DNA of 64,000 nucleotides from Cupriavidus sp. D384 (GCF_001652915.1 NZ_BBQI01000024.1:124001-188000); one strand, 5' to 3'. Shown: positions 45,958 through 57,430, counted from the first letter of the stretch. The notes: a model not told the origin generated them from the letters alone. Program-made: numbers and translations.

Positions 45958-46975
45958 GCGTCCCCGGCGTCTGCGCCGGTGGATGGTGGTGATCGCACTG
46001 GTGGCGGTCGCGCACGCGCTGTTGCTGTTTGGCCTGGTGCGCGTGCCGATCCCGTCATTGCCCGACGCGGGCGAGACGCCGCCCATCGAGGCGGTGCTGC
46101 TGCCCCCGCCCGCGCCACCCGCGCCGCCAGCACGGCCCCACCCCGCGCCCAGGCAGGCGCCGCAGGCTCAAACACCCGTTCCAGCCCCGGAGCCCGCTGA
46201 AGCGCCATCCGCACCCGCGCTGGCAACGGCCGAGAGCGGCGACACGACCGCCACCACCGGCGCCGGCGGCACGGGCACCGCCAGCGCGCCATCGCCGCCG
46301 GCCGAGACAGCCGCGCCACCCACGCCACCCGGGCCGCGTTATGCGGCCCCCCCTTCGGTCACGCTGCGCTACGCGAGCTTCGTCAACGGCGTGCAGAACC
46401 CCGACGGCATCATCCGATGGGAACAGGACGGCAAACACTACCGGCTTGCCGTTGAAACACGCGTGCTGTGGTTCCGCTTTGCGTTCCAGAGCGCCGGCGA
46501 CATGACCGATCGCGGGCTGTCCCCCACGCGCTACGAGGAGGCCCGGCGCAGCAAGGTGGAGGTGGCACGCTTCGACCGCGCAGCCAATACCGTCGTGTTT
46601 GAAACGCGTGGCGGCCAGGTGCCAATGCCTACCGCCTTCCAGGACCGCTTCAGCATCTTCCTGCAACTGGTGGGCTGGGTGCGCGGCGACCCGCAGCGCT
46701 ATGCCACGCCCGGCGTGGTCGAGTCGTTCAACGTGGCCGACACCCGCGAGGTAGAGCCGATGCAGATCCAGTACGTGGGCGACGAGGATATCGACATCGG
46801 CACCGACGTGGTACGGGCGCGACACTTCATGCGGCTTCCGCGTCACCCCAACGACAAGCGGCGCGTGGAAATCTGGCTGGCGCCCTCGCTGAACTGGATG
46901 CCCGCGCGCCTTCGTCAGACGGAGCCCGATGGCACTCAGATCGATCTGGTCTATCGTAGTAGTGAAGGGCGGTGA
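45914..46975 (+). CDS. DUF3108 envelope protein
   Basis: This is about 353 residues from TTG 45914; GTG 45869, TTG 45905 or ATG 45983 are alternatives, and all but the last overlap iclR. A basic N-terminus (RKRPRRLRRW) precedes one TM (MVVIALVAVAHALLLFGLV). A long Pro/Ala linker (about 60-150) follows, then the DUF3108 beta-domain (VTLRYASFVNGVQNPDGIIRWEQ in part, VLWFRFAFQSAGDMTDRGLSP in part, FSIFLQLVGWVRGDP). The protein is TonB-like in layout: cytoplasmic tip, TM, Pro-rich spacer, periplasmic domain. Function is unknown. Confidence 0.75.
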   Translation: MATASRPEGTDTPRKRPRRLRRWMVVIALVAVAHALLLFGLVRVPIPSLPDAGETPPIEAVLLPPPAPPAPPARPHPAPRQAPQAQTPVPAPEPAEAPSAPALATAESGDTTATTGAGGTGTASAPSPPAETAAPPTPPGPRYAAPPSVTLRYASFVNGVQNPDGIIRWEQDGKHYRLAVETRVLWFRFAFQSAGDMTDRGLSPTRYEEARRSKVEVARFDRAANTVVFETRGGQVPMPTAFQDRFSIFLQLVGWVRGDPQRYATPGVVESFNVADTREVEPMQIQYVGDEDIDIGTDVVRARHFMRLPRHPNDKRRVEIWLAPSLNWMPARLRQTEPDGTQIDLVYRSSEGR

Positions 46976-47021
46976 TGCCGATGCCGCGGTGACACGTGTT
47001 GACCACGCGGGAGACTGAAAC

Positions 47022-47852
47022 ATGCCTGACACATTGGCGCAGCGAATACGGGCTGGCGACGTCCAGCTGCAGGCTCGCATCGATGGCCGCGAAGGGCCAT
47101 GGGTGGTCCTGATCCATGCGCTCGGTGCGAATCTGACGCTGTGGGACGACACCGCGCGTCATCTGTCCGGTCGATATCGGGTCTTGCGTTTCGACTTGCG
47201 CGGGCATGGCGGCAGCGATGCCCCGGTGGGCGCCTATACGATGGCCCGGCTGGCCGACGACGCCGTGGCGCTGATGGACGCCTTCGACATTGGGCAGGCC
47301 CACGTGTGCGGCGTCTCGGTGGGTGGCATGGTGGCCCAGACCCTGGGCGTGCGGCACGCCGACCGGCTGCTGTCGCTGACCCTGGTGGACACCATCGACC
47401 ACACCCCGATGGAAGCCCATCCGATGTGGGCCAACCGGATCGGCCAGGCCGAGGCGCACGGCATGGCGGGCATGGTGCCGACGACGATGGAACGCTGGCT
47501 GACGGCGTCTTTCCGCGCGCAGCATCCCGACGAGGTCGAACGCATCAGCCGCATGCTGCTGGCCACGCCGGTGCAGGGGTACGTGGGGGTGGCGCAGGCC
47601 ATCGTGGCCTTCGACCTGGCAGACGCGATCGGCCGTATCCATTGTCCTGCCCTGGTTGTGACGGGCGACAAGGACGAAGGCGCGCCGGTATCGATGGCCC
47701 AATCCATTGCGCAAAAAATCCACGGTGCGAAGCTGGAGGTGCTGCCCGATGCAGCGCACCTGTCGTTTATCGAACAACCGGAACGCTTCCATGCGATCTT
47801 CGACGCGTTCCTGGGGCATGCGGCATGTGGCGGGCAGTGTGATATTCCGTAA
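47022..47852 (+). CDS. Alpha/beta hydrolase, 3-oxoadipate enol-lactonase-like
   Basis: This is a 276-residue hydrolase. Motifs are VVLIHALGANLTLWDD (oxyanion HG-type), nucleophile Ser99 in CGVSVGGMVAQ, acid in VVTGDKDEGAP and His in LPDAAHLSFIEQPERF. The closest family is PcaD-type 3-oxoadipate enol-lactonase, but no pca genes are nearby, so the substrate is uncertain. It lies 46 bp after the DUF3108 gene on the same strand. Confidence 0.82.
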   Translation: MPDTLAQRIRAGDVQLQARIDGREGPWVVLIHALGANLTLWDDTARHLSGRYRVLRFDLRGHGGSDAPVGAYTMARLADDAVALMDAFDIGQAHVCGVSVGGMVAQTLGVRHADRLLSLTLVDTIDHTPMEAHPMWANRIGQAEAHGMAGMVPTTMERWLTASFRAQHPDEVERISRMLLATPVQGYVGVAQAIVAFDLADAIGRIHCPALVVTGDKDEGAPVSMAQSIAQKIHGAKLEVLPDAAHLSFIEQPERFHAIFDAFLGHAACGGQCDIP

Positions 47853-47954
47853 CGCCATTGGGAAGATCGCAACACAGTAGTGCTCGGCGCTCAAGAAACT
47901 TGTAGCAGGCGCCGATGCCCAAAGGTAAGAGGGCAGAAGTGGCACGCAAAGGCT

Positions 47955-47992
47955 CGTCCGGGTAGTACAACTTGAATTCCGGACGACTACCC
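47955..47992 (+). promoter_or_regulatory. Mutually exclusive hairpins in a leader
   Basis: CGTCCGG (47955-47961) pairs perfectly with CCGGACG (47979-47985), while the overlapping GGGTAGT (47960-47966) pairs perfectly with ACTACCC (47986-47992). The two pairings share bases, so they compete, or they form a tight pseudoknot if trimmed. The element lies 75 bp upstream of the DUF3567 gene and could be a regulatory RNA structure. Confidence 0.35.
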
Positions 47993-48066
47993 TCAGCTTG
48001 GAGAGGAAATCGCGTCATCCCGGCAGGCTTGGGACCGGCGCCAACCATACGCCAGGAGGTAGTGCG

Positions 48067-48324
48067 ATGCAAATGATCTACAACAGCGACAATTACTGCA
48101 TTGTCGAGTTTGGAGCAGATGTCGAGCATGCGACCCTTGCCTCGGGCGGCTACGAAATCGTCGACAAGAACCTGAAACGCGAAATTTTCCTCGGCGGTCA
48201 TATGGCCGAGACCTTCCGCGCCGACGTGACGCGTCTGATTGAAAGCGAGCCATCCGTGGAGGAAGTCGACGAGTTTCTAGGCAAGTTCGACACCGTCATG
48301 AACAACCCGCTGGTGATGCACTGA
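48067..48324 (+). CDS. DUF3567 family protein
   Basis: This is an 85-residue cytoplasmic protein. The start at 48067 is set by a near-perfect Shine-Dalgarno CAGGAGGT (48053-48060). The sequence MQMIYNSDNYCIVEF, GYEIVDKNLKREIFLGG and VDEFLGKFDTVMNNPLV is the DUF3567 pattern, a small family of beta-proteobacteria with no known function. The strong ribosome site suggests high expression. A terminator follows. Confidence 0.88.
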   Translation: MQMIYNSDNYCIVEFGADVEHATLASGGYEIVDKNLKREIFLGGHMAETFRADVTRLIESEPSVEEVDEFLGKFDTVMNNPLVMH

Positions 48325-48351
48325 GCATTGCCGGCACGGCCCAGACGAAAA

Positions 48352-48376
48352 CGCCCGCTTTCGAGCGGGCGTTTTT
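48352..48376 (+). terminator. Intrinsic terminator after the DUF3567 gene
   Basis: The 8-bp stem CGCCCGCT / AGCGGGCG has a TTCG loop and is followed by TTTTT. An A-run at 48348-48351 precedes it, so it may also stop the convergent rhodanese gene. Confidence 0.9.
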
Positions 48377-48395
48377 CATTGGCGCGGCCGGGGCG

Positions 48396-48788
48396 TCAGT
48401 ACTGCTCCCAGGGCAGCCCTTCGTGCCGCCAGCCGTTGACGGTATTGCGATGGCGGTGGGCGTCAAGGTCGCCCTCGAAGCCATGCAGCACGTTGTAGAC
48501 CGTGGTGAATCCGGCGCCCTCCAGCGCCCGCGCGGCGGCCGACGACCGGTTGCCGCTGCGGCAGATCAGCACCACGGGCCGGGCGGAGACCTGGCCGGCC
48601 AGCTTCTTCACTGCCTGGACGAAGTGCGGGTTGACTTCCCAGTCCGGGCCGTCGTTCCAGGGCACGTTGTGCGCGCCTTGCGGATGGCCGACGAACAGGT
48701 ATTCCATCTCGCTGCGGCAGTCGATGAAGAGCGCGTCGGGCTCGGTGCCGAGCAGCGTCAGGGCGTCGTTGGGGCTCAAGTGTTGCAT
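48396..48788 (-). CDS. Rhodanese-domain sulfurtransferase
   Basis: This is a 130-residue single-domain rhodanese. The active-site loop CRSGNRS starts at Cys76; upstream elements are FIDCRSEMEYLFVGHPQGAHNVPW (in part), and the C-terminus ends VNGWRHEGLPWEQY. It transfers sulfane sulfur to an acceptor, in the cytoplasm. It is divergent from the methionine synthase genes across about 250 bp. Confidence 0.9.
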   Translation of the reverse strand: MQHLSPNDALTLLGTEPDALFIDCRSEMEYLFVGHPQGAHNVPWNDGPDWEVNPHFVQAVKKLAGQVSARPVVLICRSGNRSSAAARALEGAGFTTVYNVLHGFEGDLDAHRHRNTVNGWRHEGLPWEQY

Positions 48789-49037
48789 GGAAACTGACGA
48801 AAACTGGTCGAAAGCGAATGATGGCGCACGCAGGCGAACGAAGGCGAACGCCGTTCGTGGCGAATACGTCTCCCAGTGTAGGCGCGGCGTCTGCCGCTGA
48901 CAACCGCGCGCAACGCCGCGGGCCGGAGCCAGGTGCCCGCCCGCAATCCCTTGATCTACCTGATAAAATCGTCCTCTTGCCCAAATTTGCGCATTCGGCC
49001 TGCCGGTCGGGCGCGCGCATCACATCCAGGCCCCACC

Positions 49038-50102
49038 ATGAGCGCTGTCCAATCCGCCCCCCGCCCTTATACCCGGGCCGCCAGCCTGCCCCGGCTGCTG
49101 CGTGAACGTATCCTGATTCTCGACGGCGCGATGGGCACGATGATCCAGCGCTACAAGCTGGGCGAGGCCGAGTACCGCGGCACGCGTTTCGCCGACCATC
49201 CGATCGACGTGAAGGGCAACAACGAACTGCTGCTGCTGACGCGTCCGCAGGTCATCAGCGAGATCCACGAGCAGTACCTGGCCGCTGGCGCGGACCTGAT
49301 CGAGACCAACACGTTCGGTGCCACGGGCGTGGCGCAGGAAGACTACAAGATGGCCAGCCTGGCCTACGAGATGAACGTCGAGGCCGCCCGCCTGGCGCGC
49401 GCCGCCTGCGACAAGTACAGCACGCCCGAGAAGCCGCGCTTCGTGGCCGGTGCCTTCGGCCCGACGCCGAAGACGGCCAGCATCAGCCCCGACGTCAACG
49501 ACCCCGGCGCGCGCAATGTCACCTTCGAGGAACTGCGCGATTCGTACTACGAACAGGGCAAGGGCCTGCTCGAAGGCGGCGCCGACGTGTTCCTGGTCGA
49601 AACGATCTTCGACACGCTGAACGCCAAGGCCGCGCTGTTCGCCATCGACCAGCTGTTCGAGGACACCGGCGAGCGCGTGCCCGTGATGATCTCGGGCACC
49701 GTGACCGATGCATCGGGCCGCATTCTGTCGGGCCAGACCGTGGAAGCGTTCTGGAACAGCCTGCGCCACGCCAAGCCGGTCACGTTCGGCCTGAACTGCG
49801 CGCTGGGCGCCACGCTGATGCGCCCGTATATCGCCGAACTGGCAAAGGTGTGCGACGCCGCGGTGTCGTGCTATCCCAACGCCGGCCTGCCGAATCCGAT
49901 GAGCGACACGGGCTTCGACGAAACGCCCGAGGTCACGTCGGCGCTGGTGGAGGAATTCGCCGCGTCGGGCCTGGTGAACCTGGTGGGCGGCTGCTGCGGC
50001 ACCACGCCCGACCACATTGCCGCCATCGCCAAGCGCGTGGCCGACAAGACGCCGCGTGCCTGGCCGGGCCAGTACCGTGAAGACGCCGAACAGGCCGCCT
50101 GA
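49038..50102 (+). CDS. metH: Methionine synthase, homocysteine-binding module
   Basis: This is a 354-residue protein. The start at 49038 ([17 protein letters not shown]) is the first Met with family sequence after it. It comprises only the homocysteine S-methyltransferase TIM barrel: [21 protein letters not shown] (in part), [14 protein letters not shown], and the Zn cysteines in FGLNCALGA and [10 protein letters not shown]. In E. coli MetH this is fused to the other modules; here it ends at residue 354 and the next gene supplies the rest. It has no recognisable riboswitch upstream. Confidence 0.95.
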   Translation: MSAVQSAPRPYTRAASLPRLLRERILILDGAMGTMIQRYKLGEAEYRGTRFADHPIDVKGNNELLLLTRPQVISEIHEQYLAAGADLIETNTFGATGVAQEDYKMASLAYEMNVEAARLARAACDKYSTPEKPRFVAGAFGPTPKTASISPDVNDPGARNVTFEELRDSYYEQGKGLLEGGADVFLVETIFDTLNAKAALFAIDQLFEDTGERVPVMISGTVTDASGRILSGQTVEAFWNSLRHAKPVTFGLNCALGATLMRPYIAELAKVCDAAVSCYPNAGLPNPMSDTGFDETPEVTSALVEEFAASGLVNLVGGCCGTTPDHIAAIAKRVADKTPRAWPGQYREDAEQAA

Positions 50103-50138
50103 AACATCGCACGCACCGAGCATTAGAGAAGAGACATC

Positions 50139-52886
<2,748 letters not shown>

Positions 52887-52920
52887 GCGGCTTCGCTGCA
52901 GCTGTAAGCAGTTGCAATGA

Positions 52921-52957
52921 CCGGGGCGCCGCGCGACAGCGGCGCCCCGGTTTTTTT
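52921..52957 (+). terminator. Intrinsic terminator after metH
   Basis: The 12-bp perfect stem CCGGGGCGCCGC / GCGGCGCCCCGG has a 6-nt loop and is followed by TTTTTTT. Confidence 0.95.
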
Positions 52958-53165
52958 ATGGCCCGCCCGCTGCCGGGACCGTTGCCACCGCCGTTGAAAC
53001 GTAAGGGAAATACGACGAATCCGTTATCCGGCGCGGCCTGTGGGACGCCGGCCGACAATGTTCGCAATGTCTTCACGACTGCTTACAGAACCTGACAAGT
53101 GCTCACAGACCGGCATGGATCGGCTCCATAGACTGGAACCCAGTTCACGTGACACCGCGTGAATG

Positions 53166-53188
53166 CCGCAGCGAATGTTTCGCTGCGG
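53166..53188 (+). promoter_or_regulatory. Leader hairpin before the small secreted protein
   Basis: CCGCAGCGAA (53166-53175) and TTCGCTGCGG (53179-53188) form a perfect 10-bp stem with a 3-nt loop, 12 bp before the AAGGAG ribosome site (53200-53205). It could stabilise the mRNA 5' end, be an operator, or modulate ribosome access. Confidence 0.4.
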
Positions 53189-53213
53189 AGCATTCAGTAA
53201 AGGAGTCTCTCCC

Positions 53214-53603
53214 ATGAAGAAGCTGCTGATCTCCCTGTCCGCCCTGTCGATTGCCGCCGCCTCGTCCTTCGCGATGGCCCAAGGCACCGGTGCCACGGTT
53301 GGCACCCAAGCGGGCGTCGGCGCCTCCGTGAACGCACCCTCGCAGAATGCCAGCCCGAATGCCGGTGTGAACGCCGGCGGCGCGGCCGGTGGCGCGGTGA
53401 CCCCGGCCAGCCCGAGTTCGGCGGATCCGGGCAGCAAGGCCAGCCTGGGCGGAAAGGCGGGCGCCGACACCTCGATGTCGTCGACGCCCACCGAGAAGGA
53501 AAACAAGGGCAAGCACACCGGCCATGCCAAGGCCAAGTCGAAGAAGGGTGACCTGGGCGCCAACGCCGGGGCCGGCGCCGATGCCGGTACCAAGATCCAG
53601 TAG
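53214..53603 (+). CDS. Small secreted Gly/Ala-rich protein
   Basis: This is a 129-residue protein with a clear signal peptide (MKKLLISLSALSIAAASSFAMA, cleavage after AMA). The mature part has low complexity: Gly/Ala/Asn repeats (GTGATVGTQAGVGASVNAPS), a Lys-rich stretch (KENKGKHTGHAKAKSKKG) and a second Gly/Ala run. It has no catalytic motif and matches no family I know. AAGGAG sits well before the ATG at 53214. It is monocistronic, with its own terminator. Confidence 0.75.
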   Translation: MKKLLISLSALSIAAASSFAMAQGTGATVGTQAGVGASVNAPSQNASPNAGVNAGGAAGGAVTPASPSSADPGSKASLGGKAGADTSMSSTPTEKENKGKHTGHAKAKSKKGDLGANAGAGADAGTKIQ

Positions 53604-53914
53604 CCGCAGGACGGGATGACGGGGCGGGCCCTCCAGACCGCCCCCATCCCGGCAGCAGGCAAATGGACTGACGGACGCCTTCGGGCGTCCGTCTTGCGTT
53701 TGGGCGCGCCGCTCCCGGGGTGCGCCGCACTGCAGCATTTTCCATTCCCCTGCGCCCGCGCGCGGCGCTTGTCGGCCCGCCCTGCGGGTGTCGCCGTGGC
53801 GCGTCATGTCAGCCTGACACCGACATATTCGGCGTCGCGTCGGCACTACAATGCAGGAAACCGGCCCGGGCCGTGCTTCGGCAGGCGGGCCACCCCCTCA
53901 CCGTGGAGACACCG
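53604..53914 (+). other. Intergenic region before the response regulator
   Basis: This 311-bp gap has no gene. It contains the terminator at 53671-53698 and then GC-rich sequence with no clear promoter. Confidence 0.6.
53671..53698 (+). terminator. Terminator of the small secreted protein gene
   Basis: The 9-bp stem ACGGACGCC / GGCGTCCGT has a TTCG loop and is followed by a broken T-run (CTTGCGTTT), so it is somewhat weak. Confidence 0.65.
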
Positions 53915-54547
53915 ATGATCCGCGTCTTGATCGCCGACGATCATGAGATCGTGCGCGCTGGTCTGCGCCAGTTCATTTCAGAGGAACCCGACATCAAGGT
54001 GACGGGCGAAGCCGCCAGCGGCGACGAAGTGATGGCGCAGTTGCGCGACAGCGAGTTCGACGTACTCGTACTCGATATTTCCATGCCGGATCGCAACGGC
54101 ATCGATGTGCTGAAGCTGATCCGGCAGCGTTTGCCCAACCTGCCGGTGCTGATCCTGTCCACCTATCCCGAAGACCAGTACGCGATCAATCTGATCCGTG
54201 CCGGCGCCTCGGGCTACCTGACCAAGGAATCCGCGCCGGACGACCTGGTCAAGGCCATCCGCACGGTGGCCCAGGGCCGCCGCTACGTGAGCCCCACCGT
54301 GGCAGACCTGCTGATCGGCGGGCTCGACAAGCCGACCGAACAGCCGGTGCACCAGACCCTTTCCGAGCGCGAGTTCCAGATCTTCTGCAAGCTCTCGCGC
54401 GGACAGTCGGTGTCGGTGATTGCCGACGAACTATTCCTGAGCGTGAAGACCGTGAGCACCTACCGCTCCCGCATCCTGGAGAAGATGGGCATGAAGACCA
54501 ATGCCGACCTGACCTACTACGCCATCAAGAATGGGCTCGTGGAATAG
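53915..54547 (+). CDS. NarL/FixJ-type response regulator
   Basis: This is a 210-residue regulator from ATG 53915 (MIRVLIADDHEIVRAGL); the open frame extends upstream without family sequence. The receiver domain (1-120) has DD at residues 8-9, phosphoacceptor Asp54 (VLVLDISMPDRNG), Thr/Ser in LILSTYP and Lys in GYLTKES. The LuxR-type HTH (about 145-205) has TLSEREFQIFCKLSRGQSV and VKTVSTYRSRILEKMGM. It likely pairs with the sensor kinase at 55099-56490. Confidence 0.95.
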   Translation: MIRVLIADDHEIVRAGLRQFISEEPDIKVTGEAASGDEVMAQLRDSEFDVLVLDISMPDRNGIDVLKLIRQRLPNLPVLILSTYPEDQYAINLIRAGASGYLTKESAPDDLVKAIRTVAQGRRYVSPTVADLLIGGLDKPTEQPVHQTLSEREFQIFCKLSRGQSVSVIADELFLSVKTVSTYRSRILEKMGMKTNADLTYYAIKNGLVE

Positions 54548-54617
54548 GCCGGACTTTGGAAGCCTCGTGCCAGAACCGTTAATCGTTCATCTCTTCGCCT
54601 GACAGTTGCCAAGCGCC

Positions 54618-55025
54618 ATGCCGGAGCAAGCCACGGCCTCCTCGAACCGTTCGCTGCGGGTCCTCCTGATCGAGGACTCCGAAGTATTGCGAGGCATGCT
54701 GCTGGAATACCTGACGGCCTTCCCGTTCGTCGAGTCGGTGGACTGGGCCGACACCGAAAGCGGCGCGGTGAAGCTGGCCACCCACGGCCAGTACGATGTG
54801 TCGATCGTCGACCTGCAGCTGCGCCAGGGCAACGGCATCAACGTGCTGCGTGAAATGCAGAAGGCCGGGCTGTCGGGCATCCGCATCGTCTACACCAACC
54901 ATGCGCAGGTATCGATGTACCGGCGCCAGTGCGCCGAGGCCGGCGCCGACTATTTCTTCGACAAGTCGCTCGAACTGGAACAGGTGTTCCGCGTGATCGA
55001 GGACTACGCGACCTCCGCCTCCTGA
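54618..55025 (+). CDS. Single-domain response regulator
   Basis: This is a 135-residue receiver-only protein from ATG 54618. The acidic pocket is LLIEDSEVLRG (residues 17-27), the phosphoacceptor Asp65 is in VSIVDLQLRQGNG, and the conserved Thr and Lys are in IVYTNHA and FFDKSLE. There is no output domain, so it acts by protein contact, as a phosphate sink or as an adaptor. It follows the NarL-type gene after 70 bp and is convergent with the kinase gene. Confidence 0.92.
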   Translation: MPEQATASSNRSLRVLLIEDSEVLRGMLLEYLTAFPFVESVDWADTESGAVKLATHGQYDVSIVDLQLRQGNGINVLREMQKAGLSGIRIVYTNHAQVSMYRRQCAEAGADYFFDKSLELEQVFRVIEDYATSAS

Positions 55026-55098
55026 TACCCGTCTGAAGAAGCTCGGGCGTGGCCTGGCCGTCGCCATCGGCCCCGGATGGGTCCCGCCGCGTGCGGGC

Positions 55099-56490
55099 TC
55101 AGACTTCGGTGGTTTCCTCGGGCGGCGCCAGCACAGATGTGGTCAGTGGCACCTCGACGCGGATCGAAACGCCTTGGCCCGGCACCGAATCCACGTGCAT
55201 CGTCCCGCCCAGTGCCAGCACCCGCTGCTCCATGCCCAGCAGGCCATGATGGCCGCCGGTGCTGCCGGCGTCGAAATCGGGCGGCAGGCCGCGGCCGTCG
55301 TCCCGGATTGCCAGCGTGAGCTGTTGCGCGGTGCAGGCCAGCGATACGGAAATGTGCTGCGCCTCGGCGTACTTGCTGGCGTTGTTCAGCGATTCCTGCA
55401 CGATCCGGTACAGCGCGATGGCCGCGTTGTCGCGCAGCGGCGGCAGCGATTCGGGCAGGTCGACCTGGGTTTCCCACTGGTTGCGGGCGCCCACGTCTTC
55501 CACCTGCTGCACGATGGCCTCGCGCAGCCCCAGGTTCAGCAGCACCGTGGGGCGCAGGTCCTCGATCAGCCGGCGCTTGATCTGGATGGCCTGGTCGGCA
55601 TGCTGCATCACGCGCGTGATCTTGTCGCGCGCCTCGGGGTGCGTCTGTTGCACCCGCATCTTTACCCAGTGCAGGTCGAGCTTGATGGCGGTCAGGATGG
55701 CGCCCAGTTCGTCGTGCAGTTCGCGCGACAGGCGCGTCTTTTCGTCCTCGGTCACGCGCTGCAGGTGGGCCGCCAGTGCCGACAACTGCCGCGTGCGCGC
55801 GCGGACCTTGCGATCCAGCCGGGCGCTTTCCTCTTCGAGCTGTTCGCGCGCCGCCTCGGCCATCGTCATGCGTCGCTGATGGCCCATGCCCACGGCCACG
55901 AGCAGCAGGATGTTGATCGCGGTCAGCAGCCCGATGCCGTAGCGGGACAGCTGCAGGTCGTGCTCGGCTGCCTCCAGGTTGTGGGTGACCGTGCCCGATT
56001 CGCGCACCTGCAGGTGTTCCAGTCCGCGCCGGGCGCTTTCCATGGTCTGCTTGCCGAAGTCGGTGCGGATCATGTCCAGCGCCACGTCGACGTCGCGCTT
56101 GCCGTAGACCAGCGTCAGCGCCATCTCGTTGAGCTTGCGCGTGACGAACTGCGAGGCCTCGCCGAACTGGCGCAGCCCTTCGGGATCATTGGCGTAGTGC
56201 TGGCGGATGCGCGACATCAGCTCGCTGATATGGGGCAGCGCCTTGTAGTACGGGTCCAGGTAGCTTTCCTTGCCGGTCAGCAGGAAACCGCGCTGGCCGG
56301 CTTCGGCGTTGACCAGCTCGGCGATCAGCTCGCCCAGGTCGCTTTGCAGCTGCTGCGAGCGGATGGCTTCGGTATAGCCCTCGCGCAGGCGCAGGTTTCC
56401 GGTCTCAGATGCGATCAGAACGGCCAGTGTCAGCACGATGCCGCCGGCAAGCAGCAGGGTGTTTCTCAGGAGTAGGGAATGCTTGGCCAT
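55099..56490 (-). CDS. CHASE3-type sensor histidine kinase (HisKA_3)
   Basis: This is a 463-residue inner-membrane kinase. TM1 is residues about 10-30. The periplasmic CHASE3 domain is about 40-180 (LIAELVNAEAGQRGFLLTGKESYLDPYY in parts). TM2 is about 185-205 and is followed by a cytoplasmic coiled linker. The HisKA_3 dimerisation helix has His259 in SRELHDELGAILTAIKLDLH (in part). The HATPase domain has NNASKYAEA (N-box) and DDGRGLPP (G-box) with GHHGLLGMEQR. HisKA_3 kinases pair with NarL-type regulators, so the gene at 53915 is the natural partner. It is convergent with both regulators. Confidence 0.94.
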   Translation of the reverse strand: MAKHSLLLRNTLLLAGGIVLTLAVLIASETGNLRLREGYTEAIRSQQLQSDLGELIAELVNAEAGQRGFLLTGKESYLDPYYKALPHISELMSRIRQHYANDPEGLRQFGEASQFVTRKLNEMALTLVYGKRDVDVALDMIRTDFGKQTMESARRGLEHLQVRESGTVTHNLEAAEHDLQLSRYGIGLLTAINILLLVAVGMGHQRRMTMAEAAREQLEEESARLDRKVRARTRQLSALAAHLQRVTEDEKTRLSRELHDELGAILTAIKLDLHWVKMRVQQTHPEARDKITRVMQHADQAIQIKRRLIEDLRPTVLLNLGLREAIVQQVEDVGARNQWETQVDLPESLPPLRDNAAIALYRIVQESLNNASKYAEAQHISVSLACTAQQLTLAIRDDGRGLPPDFDAGSTGGHHGLLGMEQRVLALGGTMHVDSVPGQGVSIRVEVPLTTSVLAPPEETTEV

Positions 56491-56772
56491 CTGAAGTCAC
56501 TGGTTGATGCGCTGCCGCGGCAGGGCGGAAGAGCGGCCATGGAATCACATCGTCATGTAGCGGTCAATCGTACCGGGCCGCCGCGCGTATCGCATCCGGC
56601 GCGAAGCGGCGCCCGCTGTAGGACTTGGCTGACATCTGAATCGGTCTGGTTTCGGTGTGCGGTCAAAGGGTGGAACCCTACGATGAGGCTATGAGCTTGC
56701 GCACCGTGGCGCAAGCCGAACGCACCACCAGCCGTCAGGCCGGTTGCGCTCGCTAACCTCGGGAGACTGGTC

Positions 56773-56937
56773 ATGCTGTACTACGCACTCGTCTTTTTCA
56801 TTGTCGCCCTGGTGGCGGCCATTTTCGGCTTCGGTGGTATTGCAGCCGGCGCGGTGGAAATCGCGAAGATCCTGTTCTTTATCTTCCTGGTCGTGGCGCT
56901 GGTGGCGGCCGTGATGGGGCTGGTGCGCCGACGGTAA
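56773..56937 (+). CDS. DUF1328 small membrane protein (YtjA-like)
   Basis: This is 54 residues: [20 protein letters not shown], then [20 protein letters not shown], then [14 protein letters not shown]. Two hydrophobic helices with a short polar link match the UPF0391/DUF1328 family of small inner-membrane proteins. GGGAGAC lies before the ATG. A hairpin (GCTTGCGC 56694-56701 with GCGCAAGC 56708-56715) lies upstream. It is paired with the DUF883 gene 72 bp downstream; both families are often stress-induced. Confidence 0.88.
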   Translation: MLYYALVFFIVALVAAIFGFGGIAAGAVEIAKILFFIFLVVALVAAVMGLVRRR

Positions 56938-57009
56938 GCGCAGCAGCACGCGTTGCCTGACCGGGGGACCGGCAGGCAACTCCGCCAGGGACTGGACAAA
57001 GGAGTATCC

Positions 57010-57429
57010 ATGCTCACGCAGAATCCAAAGATCCGCAAGGAAATCAATCATCTGCAAGACAGCGCCGATTCGGCCGTACGCCAGCTCCGGCATGCCGCCC
57101 GTGATACCCGCGATGCGGTGGGGCCGGTGTCGGACGAGGTGAAGGCGCTGATCGCGCAACTCCAGCAAACCATCGACGTACTGGCGCACGAAGGCTCCGC
57201 CGAAGGCATGGCCGCGGGCCGCCGCCTGCGGGCCCGGGCCCACGAACTGTCCGACCGCATGCGCGAGCGTGGCCGCGACGGCGTGCACTGGGCGCGCGAC
57301 CAGATGGACGTGGCCGTCGACAATGGCCGCCAGCGCGTGGTGGAGTCGCCGCTCAAGGCGGTAGGCGTGGCCGCGCTGATCGGCGCGTGTATCGGGCTGA
57401 TGCTGGCCGGCCGGCGCAACGGCGACTAG
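57010..57429 (+). CDS. DUF883 (ElaB/YqjD-like) membrane protein
   Basis: This is a 139-residue protein from ATG 57010, with AAAGGAGTA just upstream. A long amphipathic helical region (about 1-110, LQDSADSAVRQLRHAARDTRD, LRARAHELSDRMRERGRDG) is followed by a C-terminal TM helix (VAALIGACIGLMLAGRR). Related proteins bind ribosomes at the membrane in stationary phase in E. coli; that role here is inferred. The stop is directly followed by a 5 x 10-bp tandem repeat. Confidence 0.85.
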   Translation: MLTQNPKIRKEINHLQDSADSAVRQLRHAARDTRDAVGPVSDEVKALIAQLQQTIDVLAHEGSAEGMAAGRRLRARAHELSDRMRERGRDGVHWARDQMDVAVDNGRQRVVESPLKAVGVAALIGACIGLMLAGRRNGD

Positions 57430-57430
57430 C

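Larger units (their letters stand above)
52887..53213 (+). other. Intergenic region upstream of the small secreted protein
   Basis: This 327-bp gap holds the metH terminator (52921-52957) and a perfect 10-bp hairpin just ahead of the next gene's ribosome site. No gene is visible. A promoter is likely in 53080-53160 but I cannot define it. Confidence 0.6.

Noticed and set aside
47022..47852. Definite pcaD (beta-ketoadipate pathway)
   Set aside because: The fold and triad fit, but no other pca gene is present in the window, so only a family-level name is given.
48789..49037. SAH or cobalamin riboswitch upstream of metH
   Set aside because: I looked for the conserved cores expected of these riboswitches and saw none; the leader has only ordinary GC-rich stretches.
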